Source: Byssothecium circinans | Taxonomy: Eukaryota; Ascomycota; Dothideomycetes; Pleosporales; Massarinaceae | Length of the DNA: 56,546 bases | Direction: 5' to 3' | Assembly (NCBI GenBank): GCA_010015675.1 | Contig: ML976978.1 | Span: forward strand, 275,625-332,170 | Shown here: positions 1 to 10,385 of the stretch, piece after piece | Layout: every line of letters starts with the position of its first letter | How positions within the stretch are numbered: the first letter of the stretch is position 1 | Notes under the pieces: model-generated | The model's input: only the letters and a program-made list of their open reading frames with translations | What the model was told of the DNA's origin: nothing | The model's database searches: none | Program-made: the position numbers and the translations under genes

Positions 1-2059
1 CCCTGATACCGCAGCACGCTCGCCAGGTTGCTCACGCTGGCCAGGGTGTCAGGGTGCTCTTTCCCCAGCGCCTTCTCTCTTCCCTCCAGCGCTCGTCGGT
101 TCATATCCTCGGCTGCCTTGTACTTGCCCTGATCTTGCAGCACCAATGCCAGGATGCTCACGCTAATCAGCGTACCGAGATCGTCCTCCCCCGCTAACTT
201 CTCTCTTGCCTTTACTGCCTTTGTCACTATCCTTTCAGCTTCCTTATATTGCCCCTTCATCCATAGGTACCATCCAGCGTTGCTGAGCACTTGTGCCCAG
301 TCCGCAAGTAGTTCTTCTTGAGTCGGCTCATTCTCAAACATCAGCGTAACATGAGGAAACAATGCTTGACATCTTGTCCAGTTATCAAAGCTCCCTTTAG
401 GGAACTCTTGTGCTATTAATGCCATAAACCTCCTCTTCCACTGCTCGGCCTTGTGAAAAGATGACAGCCACTCTCTCGTGCAGAACTGCACAAGCTGATG
501 CATCTCGCAGACGCCGCTATCTTCTGCCACTCTTACTAGTGAGTAGGCCACGAGGATGTCTAGGTCATCGTCAAAATCACCACAGTCCTCATTTTCGGAG
601 TAGTCTAGAATAGGGTTATTGGCCCTGGGCGATGCTCTGGTCGTGTGAACACGAAGCACGGACTCCGGAATCCCCCGTGGATCAAAGAAGCTCATCAGCG
701 ACAGCAGGTCTGCCGCCGAGGGCCTCTCTTCGCGGATCTGCTCAAACGACCTCTCCCACGTGATGAATACCGAATTCGACGCGCTTTCATCGCGACGGAG
801 GTCGCCTGCGTCCCTGTGAAGAAGGCTGCTTTTTTTCATGTCGTTCTTCCAGAATTCCTGCAAGTAGCGCGATACTGTCATTCGCGCACTCTGGTTAATG
901 TAAGCTACTGCTTGGCTGATCGCAAGAGGTATACAATCGAGGGCGCGGATTAGAGCTGCCATCCCACCTTCGTCCGGAATATTGTACAACTTGTTGCGTA
1001 GAAGCTGCATGGCTTGGTCCTCGTCCATAGCGTTTACGTCCTTGATGTTCTGGTAGCTTCCTACTAATCGGGATGCCGCATCCTTGCTTCGCGAGGTGAC
1101 CAAGATGAATCCGTTACAGCTCTGCGGCAGGAACGATGCTAACGCTCCTAGCATGTCCTCGGAATCGTCCCTTCTGCGCTTCTGCTTTGGATAAAACACC
1201 CCAACGTCATCTGCATTATCTAGCACCATGGTCCACCGCCCGTTGGCCTCGTCGCGCAGCCAATTTGTCACCAGCTGGAGAACGTTGATCTTGGGGTCGT
1301 CTCGGCCGGGAAGCTTGAGCTGATCCGCGATGCCTCGGTATGCTCCTTCAAAGCGTGCCCGAGTACCGGCGTGCACCCAGAACACCCAGGTCTGCGGCGA
1401 TGCTTCGCGGACATAGTGGCAGTACTCGATGGCGAGCTGCGACTTGCTACGGTATTGTCAAACGTAAAGCGCAGTCAATCAAGAGTAGGTAGCATACCCT
1501 ACACCCCCAAGGCCAACAAGAGCGGCGCGATTGGTCGGGGCCGCGCACTTCTCGTGGATCCAGGCTAGGATATCGGGGCGGTCTACGAAGTCGGGGTCGC
1601 GCCCGAAGGGGACCGTTGAAAAAGCCTCGCGGTTTTGCTGTTGCTCTGTAGACTATTAGGTGTGTCAAGGTCGATACGAAGGTCTAGCGTACTGTTTGCG
1701 GAAGGTCCGTAGTTGAAGGTTATCGTATCCCCCACAGTTGGCTTCCGTGGTAAAGCTGGCCGTCGGGAAAGCTCCGGGTGGCTCTTTCGTTCGTGTTTCA
1801 ACCGCGCATCCATCCGTCTGAAGGTTCTCAGACAGTACTCGCATGTGTAAAAGACTTGCGACCCATCTGTATGACTGGTTTTTGTATGGCGAGTTAAATT
1901 CCCCTTCCTATACTTTCCGTAAAAAGATGCAGTGCAACCTTGGATAGGGCACATCAATGTCATTGGTGCTTCCGACGGCAATAGAGACGTTGGGGGTCTT
2001 GGATCTGAGGTGTGCATGTTGTGGTCAGGTCGTGGCGCGTTCCAGCTCGCGGCGCGCAT
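1..2059 (-). CDS. NB-ARC-TPR receptor with N-terminal C2H2 zinc-finger exon (3' end outside window)
   Basis: Proposed exons are 2059-1693, 1645-1498 and 1446 to beyond the left edge; introns of 47 bp (1692-1646) and 51 bp (1497-1447) have GT/AG ends and keep frame. Exon 1 encodes two C2H2-like fingers (CPIQGC...H, then CEYC...KHERKSH). Exon 2 starts the typical fungal pre-NB-ARC segment (VPFGRDPDFVDRPDIL) and the P-loop GLGGVGKSQ is completed across intron 2. Exon 3 shows a Walker-B-like WTMVLDNADD, an RNBS-like LVTSRSKDAA, the GLPL-equivalent CIPLAISQAVAYI, an MHQLVQ motif and at least two kinesin-light-chain-type TPRs (EDMNRRALEGREKALGKEHPDT). Such STAND proteins act as intracellular sensors in fungal non-self recognition (family knowledge). 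The zinc-finger join rests only on splice and frame logic. ATG 2059 is the first ATG in the finger frame; a later ATG is possible. Confidence 0.8.
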
Positions 2060-3128
2060 ATTCAGTGGAGACCACGGGTCCTTGTTTATGTACGATTCCT
2101 CACGATTCCTTGTTTCGCTGAAGTGTGGGGTCGAGGGAGAAGGACTTTGAGCGATTTGGCTCTCAGTATCTAAGGGACGAACCGCTGTCTGAGACCGGTG
2201 GCGCAAATAAGAGGGATGTAGATTCTATGTGGATATTTCAGCGTCGCAGTCTTAGAGCCATGCGCGTAGCGCAAATCGAAAGGTCGCTCACATCTGCACT
2301 CGAACTGCCGGGCCTGTCCTCGCCCCAGGACAAGTCGCTGATCTGGTAATACCGTTCATAGCCAGAGCGTTGGTCGAATTTTGTCGCAACATTATCTCGC
2401 TGTGGATCCGAAATAGGAAATGGCAGAGGTGATGGGGGTTGCGGTTCCATGCCATGCGAACAGCGGGGATCTGGAGGATCATGGAGTAGTATGAAGGAAA
2501 GTGAAAGTCTGGCTTGCTGACTTGGCCGAATCTCATAACGTATTGCTGAACTTGATTGGCTAGTGAAACATGTGACTTGCGCCACAAGCCGGACTTACTG
2601 GTCGGCAGCTCCGAACGCCCGAGCGGGGTCCGGTGTAACAGCACCCGACCATACAATCTCGATTATTGCCGTCAAGAACCGTCAAACGTCGCACAATCAT
2701 AGGTATATAAGTCGGCCAGCTCAATGGTTTACCGCTTCACCATTTGAGGGGGTACTGCTGAAAATCATCCATCCTGTCGCGTTGAAAAATCATAGCCAGG
2801 CATCCACTCACGCCTCCAGTGCCAGTGGTATATCAGCGCAAGCTTGCGAAGCAGCATCACGCAGATAGCTTGCCCAATGCCGATCGGTATCCAACGCTAC
2901 ACATCTGAATAAGTAAACAAGTGAGCGAGTAGCCAGCGCATCAAGCCACCATGCAGGGCTCTAGATTGAACGGCACACATTGTCCAATCAAGCTCGATTA
3001 GCAACTTTACTCAACCAATAATAGGGAGAGACGTGCGGATTTCTATTTAAATATCCTAATATGATACCGATTAACCCAGAGAGCCATGCCGCTTATAAGA
3101 AAGACCAGGCCACTTACTGATTGCCGCT
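2060..3128. other. Intergenic, no supported gene
   Basis: Upstream region of the NB-ARC-TPR gene. Several short overlapping open frames exist on both strands but none shows a motif, a consistent codon bias or splice-supported extension. It runs into the minisatellite at 3129. Confidence 0.5.
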
Positions 3129-3248
3129 ATTCCTCCATTCCTCCATTCCTCCATTCCTCCATTCCTCCATTCCTCCATTCCTCCATTCCTCCATTCCGCC
3201 ATTCCTCCATTCCGCCATTCCTCCATTCCGCCATTCCTCCATTCCGCA
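3129..3248. repeat. 8-bp minisatellite (ATTCCTCC)n
   Basis: Fifteen head-to-tail copies of an 8-bp unit. Copies 1-8 (3129-3192) are pure ATTCCTCC; from 3193 the array alternates ATTCCGCC and ATTCCTCC, giving a 16-bp higher-order unit. Because 8 is not a multiple of 3, all frames stay open, which explains repetitive open frames here; they are not genes. The array ends 10 bp before the proposed ATG of the next gene. Confidence 0.95.
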
Positions 3249-3257
3249 TCCCTCAGG

Positions 3258-3995
3258 ATGTTCCCAACGCTCGATGCCAACCATAATCCCGCTTCCGGAA
3301 ACGTCGAGGTCACCCCCCACGGAAGCGTTGCTGCCACTGAGCGTCCTCCTGCTTCATTGTCTGTCCAGGTACATAGAAGCCCCTTCTTTCCAGATATAAC
3401 TAGGTTCTAACAAAAACTGCCGACCTCTCCTTTTGCTCTTACCACTTCCCACGACGTGGCGGCCGGGGCAACGCGAGGCCAACCTGAGCATTCCGCTGGC
3501 TTTGCGTGTCCTGTGGAGAAAGCGGCGGACATGCATGCAGAATATTTCCTTTGCCGCACGGGCTGCGCCAAAGCACAAGTAACACAGGTACGGACGCATG
3601 TCAAAAACTGCCATAGGCCTGGCCTCAGTTTCCATCGACGTTGTGGAAAGTACTTCAACAACCAGGCGGAGTGTGCGGAGCACGAAGTGGCATGCCGTGT
3701 CTGGAAGCGGTGGCGGCGAACTAGAGAGGCCAACGAGGAAGCTTGGATGGAGTTGTACGATTTCTTGAATCCAAATACCTGTCGTCCTAGCAGCCCTTGT
3801 AGGTACTCATTCCGACGAACATCGCGGCCCTCTGATCACTAAACTGGCTCAGACAATCCTTCCGCTCCAACTATTGGAGACCTTCCCATTCCTCCCGGTC
3901 TCGCGGCGCCCACGCCTTCCACGGGATCGGCCTTCGAGTCTCAAGCCATCGCTCCATATCAGACTATGCAGGACTACGTGGCGGACGAATGGTGA
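3258..3995 (+). CDS. Fungal C2H2-type zinc-finger-like protein, three exons
   Basis: Proposed exons 3258-3368, 3489-3798 and 3853-3995 give 187 residues. Exon 2 has the pattern of a fungal uncharacterised C2H2 family: FACPVEK, then FLCRTGC...VRTHVKNCH, then a second degenerate finger HRRCGKYF...CAEHEVAC, and a short EEAWMELYDFLNP motif leading to a serine-proline segment. The second intron (donor GTAGGT at 3799, acceptor ending 3852) makes the SSPY junction and reads on to TGA at 3993-3995. The first intron (3369-3488, acceptor CTGAG) is weaker, and translation could instead start at an in-frame ATG near 3530. Molecular role is unknown; the finger spacing differs from DNA-binding C2H2 arrays. 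It lies between two receptor loci. Confidence 0.55.
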
Positions 3996-4571
3996 CTTCC
4001 TTCGCCTGGGTCGATTACGCGCGCTCCCGTCATATCAACGACCTGGATCACGCTCATCTTGACATAGTTATCTCGCGTACGGTCAACTAGACAGGACCAG
4101 ACCGCCCACGTCCGGCACGATGTCTCTCAAGACACAGCGGTTTCTTTTGCAGTCGTTCTGCTTTGTCTACGTACCTTCAGCTCATAGCACCCCACAATAT
4201 AGATGTTGTTTGTTATGACCATGACCCGTGTTATTGTACTATTTTGCAGCTAACTTCTGTTGTCTCTCAAGACGCTTCTTTAACTAACTATTCTACTTCG
4301 CCTTGTCTTAACATTCCTTGCTGTGTAATAATAAACAACAAGGAGTTGGACTTGGCCAGTTCAATTTAGGTGTTCAAATCCCCTAATTGTGTGATAACAT
4401 AACCTACTCATCTAGAATGTTGCTACTACTATCTATAGTCGCCCACAAAAAAAGTTTGCTCTTGCAGTACGCCTCAATATTTTCCCCGCCTCACTCTTGG
4501 CAGTCGGTTTACGGTACTACTAGTGAGGCTAAACGTCAAACGGCGTTTTCTCCTCTGCCGGCGTGGATCTA
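3996..4571. other. Intergenic, no supported gene
   Basis: AT-richer DNA with short open frames lacking motifs. The 5' part expected for the following receptor pseudogene (P-loop and Walker B) is not found here. Confidence 0.45.
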
Positions 4572-5820
4572 GACAGCTTTGCGCATAGCGCGGAGGCGGC
4601 TCTTGCGGCTCCCTTGGAAAGCTTCCTTCCCCAGTCCTTGAATGGATGGATACTGGTCACTACGCGCGACATGATTGCAGCAGTAAACCTAGCAGGGGTG
4701 GTGCCTAGTGCAATTCAGTGGAACCAATGATGGAGAAAGAGGCACTAATGCTGCTATAAACTTGGGTCCCGATTGATGAGTCTTCCGAAAGCGATGTAAG
4801 AGCGCTGGTGCGGGCCTTTGGGTGTATTCCTCTAGCCATCGCTCATGCAGCAGCGTGTCTCGCAGGACGGGGACAAAGGGTTGCTGTCTTGACCTACCTT
4901 GAGCTCTTCCGCCAGAGCGAGGAGAACCAAACACACTTCCTGAGCAGTCGAGCCGCTAGAGACCTACGCTGAGATGGCAGCGTATCCGACGCGGTTATAA
5001 CCACCTGGCAGATCTCGTTCGAGCAGATTCGCACGACAATGCCAGAGGCCGTAGAACTGCTTTTGTAAGCAGCTAGAGCTATATCACATGACGGCTTCGG
5101 CCTGATGACTCAGCTCGATCAGTACTTAAGAGCCTCAAACTGAGACTAGCTACTCAACCACAGAACACTCTACTCAATATATCAATTCTACCTCTACAGA
5201 CGTCGTCCCCCACTGCTTACAGCTTTCCCTCGTGGCCATGTTCGACAGGCAAGGGATTCCGGAGGGCATACTGTACGAGGGCAAGAGCAGATTGCAGTTT
5301 GACGGTGCGGTGCTACTATTGATAAGTTTCCCTTAATCAAGCCTTAGACCACGAAGGAGCACGGGCAGCATCCAGGGAGCAGCTTTTCGAGATGCACGGC
5401 TTAGTGAAGCTGGCGACGAGGAAGTGACTGGAATTGCACAGGCAGGCGGGCAGGTGGCGGAAGGCGATGCTGCGGATCATGGCAGCAGCTATCCCGAGCG
5501 GGCAATACGAGACCTGAACGGCTCGCCAAGCGCTCCTTCCGCACTCGAGAAAGGTGCTCGGGTACATGGAAGAGGAGTCCGGGGCAACAGTGGATAGAGC
5601 ACGAATTGCAGCGAACACACACAGGGTGGTAACTGCTGCATATGTGCGAGTACGCCGCGGCGGCGGCGGAAGTCATCCGAATTGCGATGGTAGCGAGCGA
5701 CAGGATGCTTGGGCCAGAGCACCACGACACCCTGACCAGCGTGAGCAACCTAGCGGCCGTGCTGCAGTATCAGAGGAAGTACGAGGCGGCCGAGGAGATG
5801 AATCGACGAGCGCTGCCTGG
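4572..5820 (+). pseudogene. Decayed NB-ARC-TPR receptor fragment
   Basis: Three-frame reading gives a recognisable but broken NB-ARC-TPR protein: LESFLPQSLNGWILVTTRD, then ALVRAFGCIPLAIAHAAA (GLPL-like), TTWQISFEQIR, LVAMFDRQGIPE, FEMHGLVKLATRK, and TPRs with GPEHHDTLTSVSNLAAVLQ and KYEAAEEMNRRAL. It lacks the P-loop half, has a frameshift near 4720, further shifts near 5335 and 5600, and in-frame stops where the family has Q, R or W. The stop changes inferred (CAA to TAA, CGA to TGA, TGG to TGA) are all transitions, as RIP or deamination would make. A solo LTR splits it at 5064. The 3' end is cut after the second TPR. It is a different copy from the receptor at 1-2059, in opposite orientation. 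Confidence 0.8.
5064..5221. mobile_element. 158-bp solo LTR
   Basis: The insert begins TGTAAGCAG and ends CTGCTTACA, a perfect 9-bp terminal inverted repeat with the TG...CA ends of LTR retrotransposons, flanked by a perfect 5-bp direct repeat GCTTT (5059-5063 and 5222-5226). Removing the insert and one GCTTT joins the receptor frame as ELL-SLVAMFD, so the insertion point is certain. Length is short for an LTR but fits small copia-type LTRs; no internal retrotransposon sequence remains, so it probably formed by LTR-LTR recombination. The alternative is a MITE with 5-bp duplication. Confidence 0.8.
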
Positions 5821-6385
5821 CTTTTCTTTATCATCAACAACATTATGAAGCTGCTTAGACCTTGTATAAAAGGGCACGTAGTGAATACCAGCACGTGCTT
5901 GGTGCAGAGCAACCTACTACGATAGCGTGCTCCTGGCGCTATTCGTCTCTAGTGCAGGCGATGGGCCAATCACAGTAGCATATTCTATAGTAATAGTAAT
6001 TTATAGTATAAGTAAAGATACATAGAGAATACAAAGGGAACATGTAGCTCTCGTTAAATGCGTTAGCGTTAGGGGTTAGTAGTAGTTAGATTTTACCACC
6101 ACTAGCAGGGAGGATGGCCGAACCGCACTTGCTATGACCTTGTCGAGATATACTAAATTCAATGGGAGTGTGGGAAGAAAATCGTTGAATGGGAAGACTG
6201 AGCCATAGGTGGCGAAAACCGGGCTCTGGAGTGCACGAGCTACTGGTACCGTCCAGCATGCAGGGATATTCCGCTTGAAGCTACCACCTAGGAATGGCAA
6301 GCACCTAGAAGAATGCGATTATCCAAGCTTCGTTCCTCAAGGCTCTTTTAGGCAAACCGCTTGCGGTTTGCGTCTCCTGTCTCTA
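5821..6385. other. Intergenic, AT-rich
   Basis: No supported gene. It contains the AT-rich tract 5975-6030 and a near-perfect 20-bp palindrome at 6352-6371 (arms GCAAACCGC and GCGGTTTGC), 14 bp left of the Fot1-like element. Confidence 0.45.
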
Positions 6386-6455
6386 AGCTAGCCGTAATAG
6401 CTTTCGGCCACCTAGACCTTTCGGCCACAACACCAAATCGGCCACCCCTTAGAAA
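6386..6455 (+). repeat. Left terminal inverted repeat of Fot1-like element
   Basis: 70 bp, starts AGCTAGCCGT; near-identical to the reverse complement of 8102-8171. Contains three GGCCAC boxes. Confidence 0.92.
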
Positions 6456-6599
6456 TCAACGTAATAATTCAGCCAGCCTAGTTACAATTGCCACTCAATA
6501 TACATAGATTGCAGAGTTTTTGCTGCCACTTCTACTACTAGTTTTTCTGCCTCTTTTTCTTTGTTAGGACTTTTGTTTTATTGCTCCATAAGGGTAGAA

Positions 6600-8068
6600 G
6601 CCTGCTTAGCTATCATGATTTAATCTATGCTGGCAAAGCGTTGATTTAGGTCTATAGGAACCCTTTTCCGTGGTTATTGAGGCTTAAGGGCCTCAAGTTA
6701 GCTCTAGAGTCTTTTATTCTCTACTTTTAGCGCTGCTAAGCGTATATTTGCTACTATAATTACTTTACTAGCTTTCTTAAATAGTTGGTGAACCTTATGG
6801 CTTAATTTCTTAGCGCTGTGGAGCTGCCTTTAAGCTATAAATAGATCCTAAGGGCCGCGAGGGGTAGAGAGATAGCTCTCAGCGAGATAAGCTTAACCCT
6901 GGTGAGGGGGCGTAACAGGCCTTTAAGTAACTTAAGATAAGTTAACTACGCGTTTAATATTTAATAGGTAGATGCCTGTAGTGGCCTACCTACTATAAAT
7001 CACTCTCTTAGTAATCGCAGCCTCTCTAGCAGCGTTATAGGTAGTAATAAATTATTCCTTTTTAACTAGGGCAGCATCATCTAGGTAGGATAACTCCTAG
7101 ATCTGCTGGTGATAGAATTATTTTACTAATAAGAAAACTAAGAGATCTAGGGGCTATAGAACATGCGAGGAATACGTAAAGAGAAATAGAAGCCTAACCT
7201 TATTCTACTTATAGATCTATAGGAAATCTAGGTCTACATAGCTACTATAACTATCTAAGATTAGCATCCACTAGCAATCCTCTAAGGGTGCAGTTTCTAG
7301 TAGAAATACGCGTTGCAGCTACTTAGCACTAATTATATTAAATGTCTAGCTATTCTCTAAAGTTGCGTATAACTAGTTAGGTATAGTTAATGGAAACTAG
7401 GTACTCTATAGGTTTTTACCTTTAAAAATGATCCCTAGCCGTAGCTTTCTCCCTATTATAGAAACGCACTTAATTATTAACGCCTACTTATGATTCTCTA
7501 GAGACTAATAGTAAGCCTTTGTCTTCTAACTACTAGTAAGTACTCTAGTATTTATACATACGCCTAAGGCCTTGCTAGTCTTATCCATATTCCACGTATC
7601 CTTATTGCGTATATTTAGCTTAACGCGGACCTACTTATAGAGCTTAAGAAACTCGCGTATTACCTCCTAAGTTACTCCCTTAGCTCTTATAGCCTCAATC
7701 TTCCTACCCACAATAGAGGCAACGCGTGGGTTGCGTTTAATAAAGAAGGATATCTATAGTTTGCTCACTAGCTTATTATTGCCGTTTAATTGCAGGATTT
7801 AATTCACCATTTCTCGTGCGCGAGCGTGGGAGGGAGGGCAGGCGCGTGCGTCCTCTTTAAGAATCTAATTTACAAGAAATTCCTCTTATAAGGGGGTTAA
7901 TCGCTGCAGGTGTTAAAGGCTGCGGCGCATATTGGTACCGCCCTGCAATTGGTGCTGTAACGTAGTTCGAGGGATTGCGTAGGCCTTTGCAGCCGCTCTC
8001 TAGCTTTTATAAATACCAGCATTAAGATTATTAATAGCTGATTGAATTGCGATTTTACGGTTATCCAT
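6600..8068 (-). pseudogene. Fot1/pogo transposase remnant
   Basis: From ATG at 8068 the minus strand reads a psq-type helix-turn-helix (MDNRKIAIQSAINNLNAG...AAAKAYAIPRTTLQHQL), a CENP-B-like segment (NPRVASIVGRKIEAIRA) and a DDE domain with readable acidic positions: DTWNMDKTSKALGV, LILDSYSSYVDLDFL and SSHVL-stop-PLDLLVF. Many TAG and TAA stops, mostly at positions where the family has Gln or Trp, make it inactive. The 3' boundary is approximate. Confidence 0.85.
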
Positions 8069-8101
8069 TTTAATGCGTTGCGTGGAGAGAAAACGCGTGA
8101 T

Positions 8102-8171
8102 TTTCTGAGGGGTGGCTGATTTGGTGTTGTGGCCGAAAGGTCTAGGTGGCCGAAAGCTATTACGGCTAGCT
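8102..8171 (-). repeat. Right terminal inverted repeat of Fot1-like element
   Basis: 70 bp, reverse complement of the left repeat; the visible differences include G to A in the third GGCCAC box (AGCCAC), a RIP-type transition. Confidence 0.92.
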
Positions 8172-8437
8172 TAGTAAAGCTTAGGAGAAGCGACTATATA
8201 GGCAGGAGCCAACGCTAGGCCAGAATAGTACTAAACTATCTAGAATAGTCAAGTACTATTCAGTCCAACACCTTTTGACTGTCTCAACCATTGAAACCTA
8301 GGCGAAGGCTAGGCTATGTAACCAAGTCTAAACCGTATCACATCTAAAGATAGTAAAGCTATCAAAGTAGCGACGATGCAAACAGGGATCTAAGCAATAA
8401 GCTAAGAACTAGGGACCTTAAAAAACTATCCAATCAT

Positions 8438-8924
8438 GTTTCTAGACGACTCTAAAGAGGACACGGATACTAAGGACAAAGACGAGGTTGATAAGCCATC
8501 AGATAACATGATCGCCAACAAGGAGGGACTCTATTACTAATGATGATGTCTCTAACGACAATAAGGAATCAGGGAATCTATCTAGGAACATGGTTTCTAA
8601 GTGCCAAGGCCATTTTGAGCTCAGTTTGCAAAGTCGTCACTAATCAAACCTACTATAACAAACCACGGTAGCTCTGAAGAGGCCATGGATGCTAGGGGCT
8701 CTAAAGAAGACGTAGATGCTAAGAGCGAAGACGACAATAAGCCATCAGGGAATATGATCGTCAAAAAGGATATTAAGGATGAACACGAGGTTGAAGATAA
8801 CAAGGAACAGCCTATTACTACTACCAATAACTCTGAAGAGGGCATGGATCCTAGGGTCAGAGACGAGGGCGAGGACGGAGACAAGGTCAATGACGGCACC
8901 TATAGGTATCAAGAGCAGCAGTGA
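8438..8924 (+). pseudogene. Remnant of an acidic repeat protein
   Basis: Starting at an ATG near 8438 one frame reads DDSKEDTDTKDKDEVDKPSDNM and stops; from 8685 another frame reads a related unit (GSKEDVDAKSEDDNKPSGNM) and then NNSEEGMDPRVRDEGEDGD. The units SEE(A/G)MD..., KED.D.K..D and KPS(D/G)NMI recur two or three times, so this is a tandemly repeated acidic coding sequence broken by stops. No family is recognised. It might be part of an older mobile element. Confidence 0.35.
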
Positions 8925-9340
8925 CGCCAGACAGAGTCAGCCACAACAATGTTTACATAGTTTAGTTGATTGGACATCACCAGAGCAAAAGAAAAACTGA
9001 GAGAGTGGTTCGCATTGCGTTGGTGAAGGTGGCAGTGCAGTGGACAGAATTGCGTCGGTACAAATCGCTCCATGAAAATAAGCGATTAGGGGCTTTTGAA
9101 AGGAAGATAAGAGCTTAACAATGGTCTGCTTTTTGAGCAAGGACGCCAACTTTGCAGCTTATTGAAGGAACGAGAAGAGGGATTACTACGAAAACTACAA
9201 GCTAACCCACATAAAAAACGCTTGCGCAAATTTGGACAGAGTTTGGAGCTCTGAAAAGAGGTGGAGTTTGAGCGACAGAGCATGGTTGCTATGGGCGACG
9301 GCGACAAGAACGATCCCTATTATATACCTAGTCGTCGAAG
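8925..9340 (+). other. Possible coding remnant, frames broken
   Basis: Plus-strand fragments such as LCSLLKEREEGLLRKLQANP and FERQSMVAMGDGDKNDPYYIP look protein-like, but frame changes and stops separate them. No family is recognised. Confidence 0.2.
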
Positions 9341-10385
9341 CGGCCGCAATTGTCCAAGTGCTCGCAATCGGTTGAATAATTGGTCACGTAGGTCTATTTT
9401 GCGCTCGTGAAACTTAAATTAATCAATCCTTCCTGCACGAACCCTCCATCGCGGTGCCACACTAACTACCATAGGTACACACTTCTGTATCTTGGGCTAC
9501 CCAACTACCCTTTCACTGTTCGTTAGCACTTCGAGCACGAATCATGTACGACTTCAAAACGCGAAGCTGCGGATCGTGTTACCGTTCCCCGTTACTTGTT
9601 ATTTGCTAGCATTGGAACGCCGTCTTGCCCATTAGCTATTCTACAAGACGTCTCTTGCGCCCAAAAGCTATAGATCGCCAAGAGGCTGGAATGCACACGG
9701 TTTACGGCCACCATGTACAGCGACGATAAGGCTGAATTGAGGCATGCTGGCTTTCGTTTCTCCTGTTATCAGTTACTTCACACCCTGCGTTCCTACTAAC
9801 CCGATTTTCGTTCTCCGTCTTCCCGTTTTACATCTTTCTGTTCCTGTCTGCACCATGGCTCTACCCTGTCGTGAATTTTCGACAACTACAGTGCTCGGGC
9901 CACATTCACGGCAATCCAATTCGGGCTACTAGCTGGTTTAGTCACATAGTATGGAGCGCCCATTTGCTGTAGGCCTCCCTAATTGCGTCCGTTTTTATCG
10001 AGTGAGCTGTACCGCCCATCTAGTATGATACGCGGAAACCATCACTTCAGGGCCGTACATACTAATTTCGCTCTCGATGAGTGTACGGAGTACAGCTCTT
10101 TTAGCTGTTGAATACCATCGGCATTGGGCTTTGTAGGTTAGCCTTCCGACTATGGATAATGTTTAGGAAACTTACAAGTATAGTTATGTTCACCGTAATA
10201 AGGCCTATCCCTACTACTAACATACCAAGTAAGATAAGCCGCGTGAGGAGATAGAGGGAGTGGAAGAGCCAGGCAGCAAGTGAAATGGTGCGCAGGAGAC
10301 AAGCAACATCCCTGGTTCCAGGTTGTTATGTCAAAGAATCGTCCAGGTGTCCTGGGTATTTAGTTCAGGTGGAGGAGACGCATAG
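9341..10385. other. Intergenic, nothing recognised
   Basis: No open frame with motifs or splice support, and no repeats beyond short runs. Confidence 0.45.

Larger units (their letters stand above)
6386..8171 (-). mobile_element. RIP-degraded Fot1/pogo-type DNA transposon
   Basis: The ends form a 70-bp inverted repeat (6386-6455 and 8102-8171) with only a few mismatches, flanked by TA on both sides (6384-6385, 8172-8173), the target duplication of Tc1/mariner-pogo elements. Total length 1786 bp is typical. Each terminal repeat carries three GGCCAC motifs, two in TTTCGGCCAC context, likely transposase binding sites (inference). The interior encodes a broken pogo-type transposase on the minus strand. 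Abundant TA and TAG/TAA where Q or W is expected suggests RIP. Confidence 0.9.

Noticed and set aside
3129..3248. Repeat array that superficially looks like CRISPR or a repetitive WRNGGMEE protein
   Set aside because: Units are contiguous 8-mers with no spacers, in a eukaryotic genome; the open frames arise because the period is not a multiple of three.
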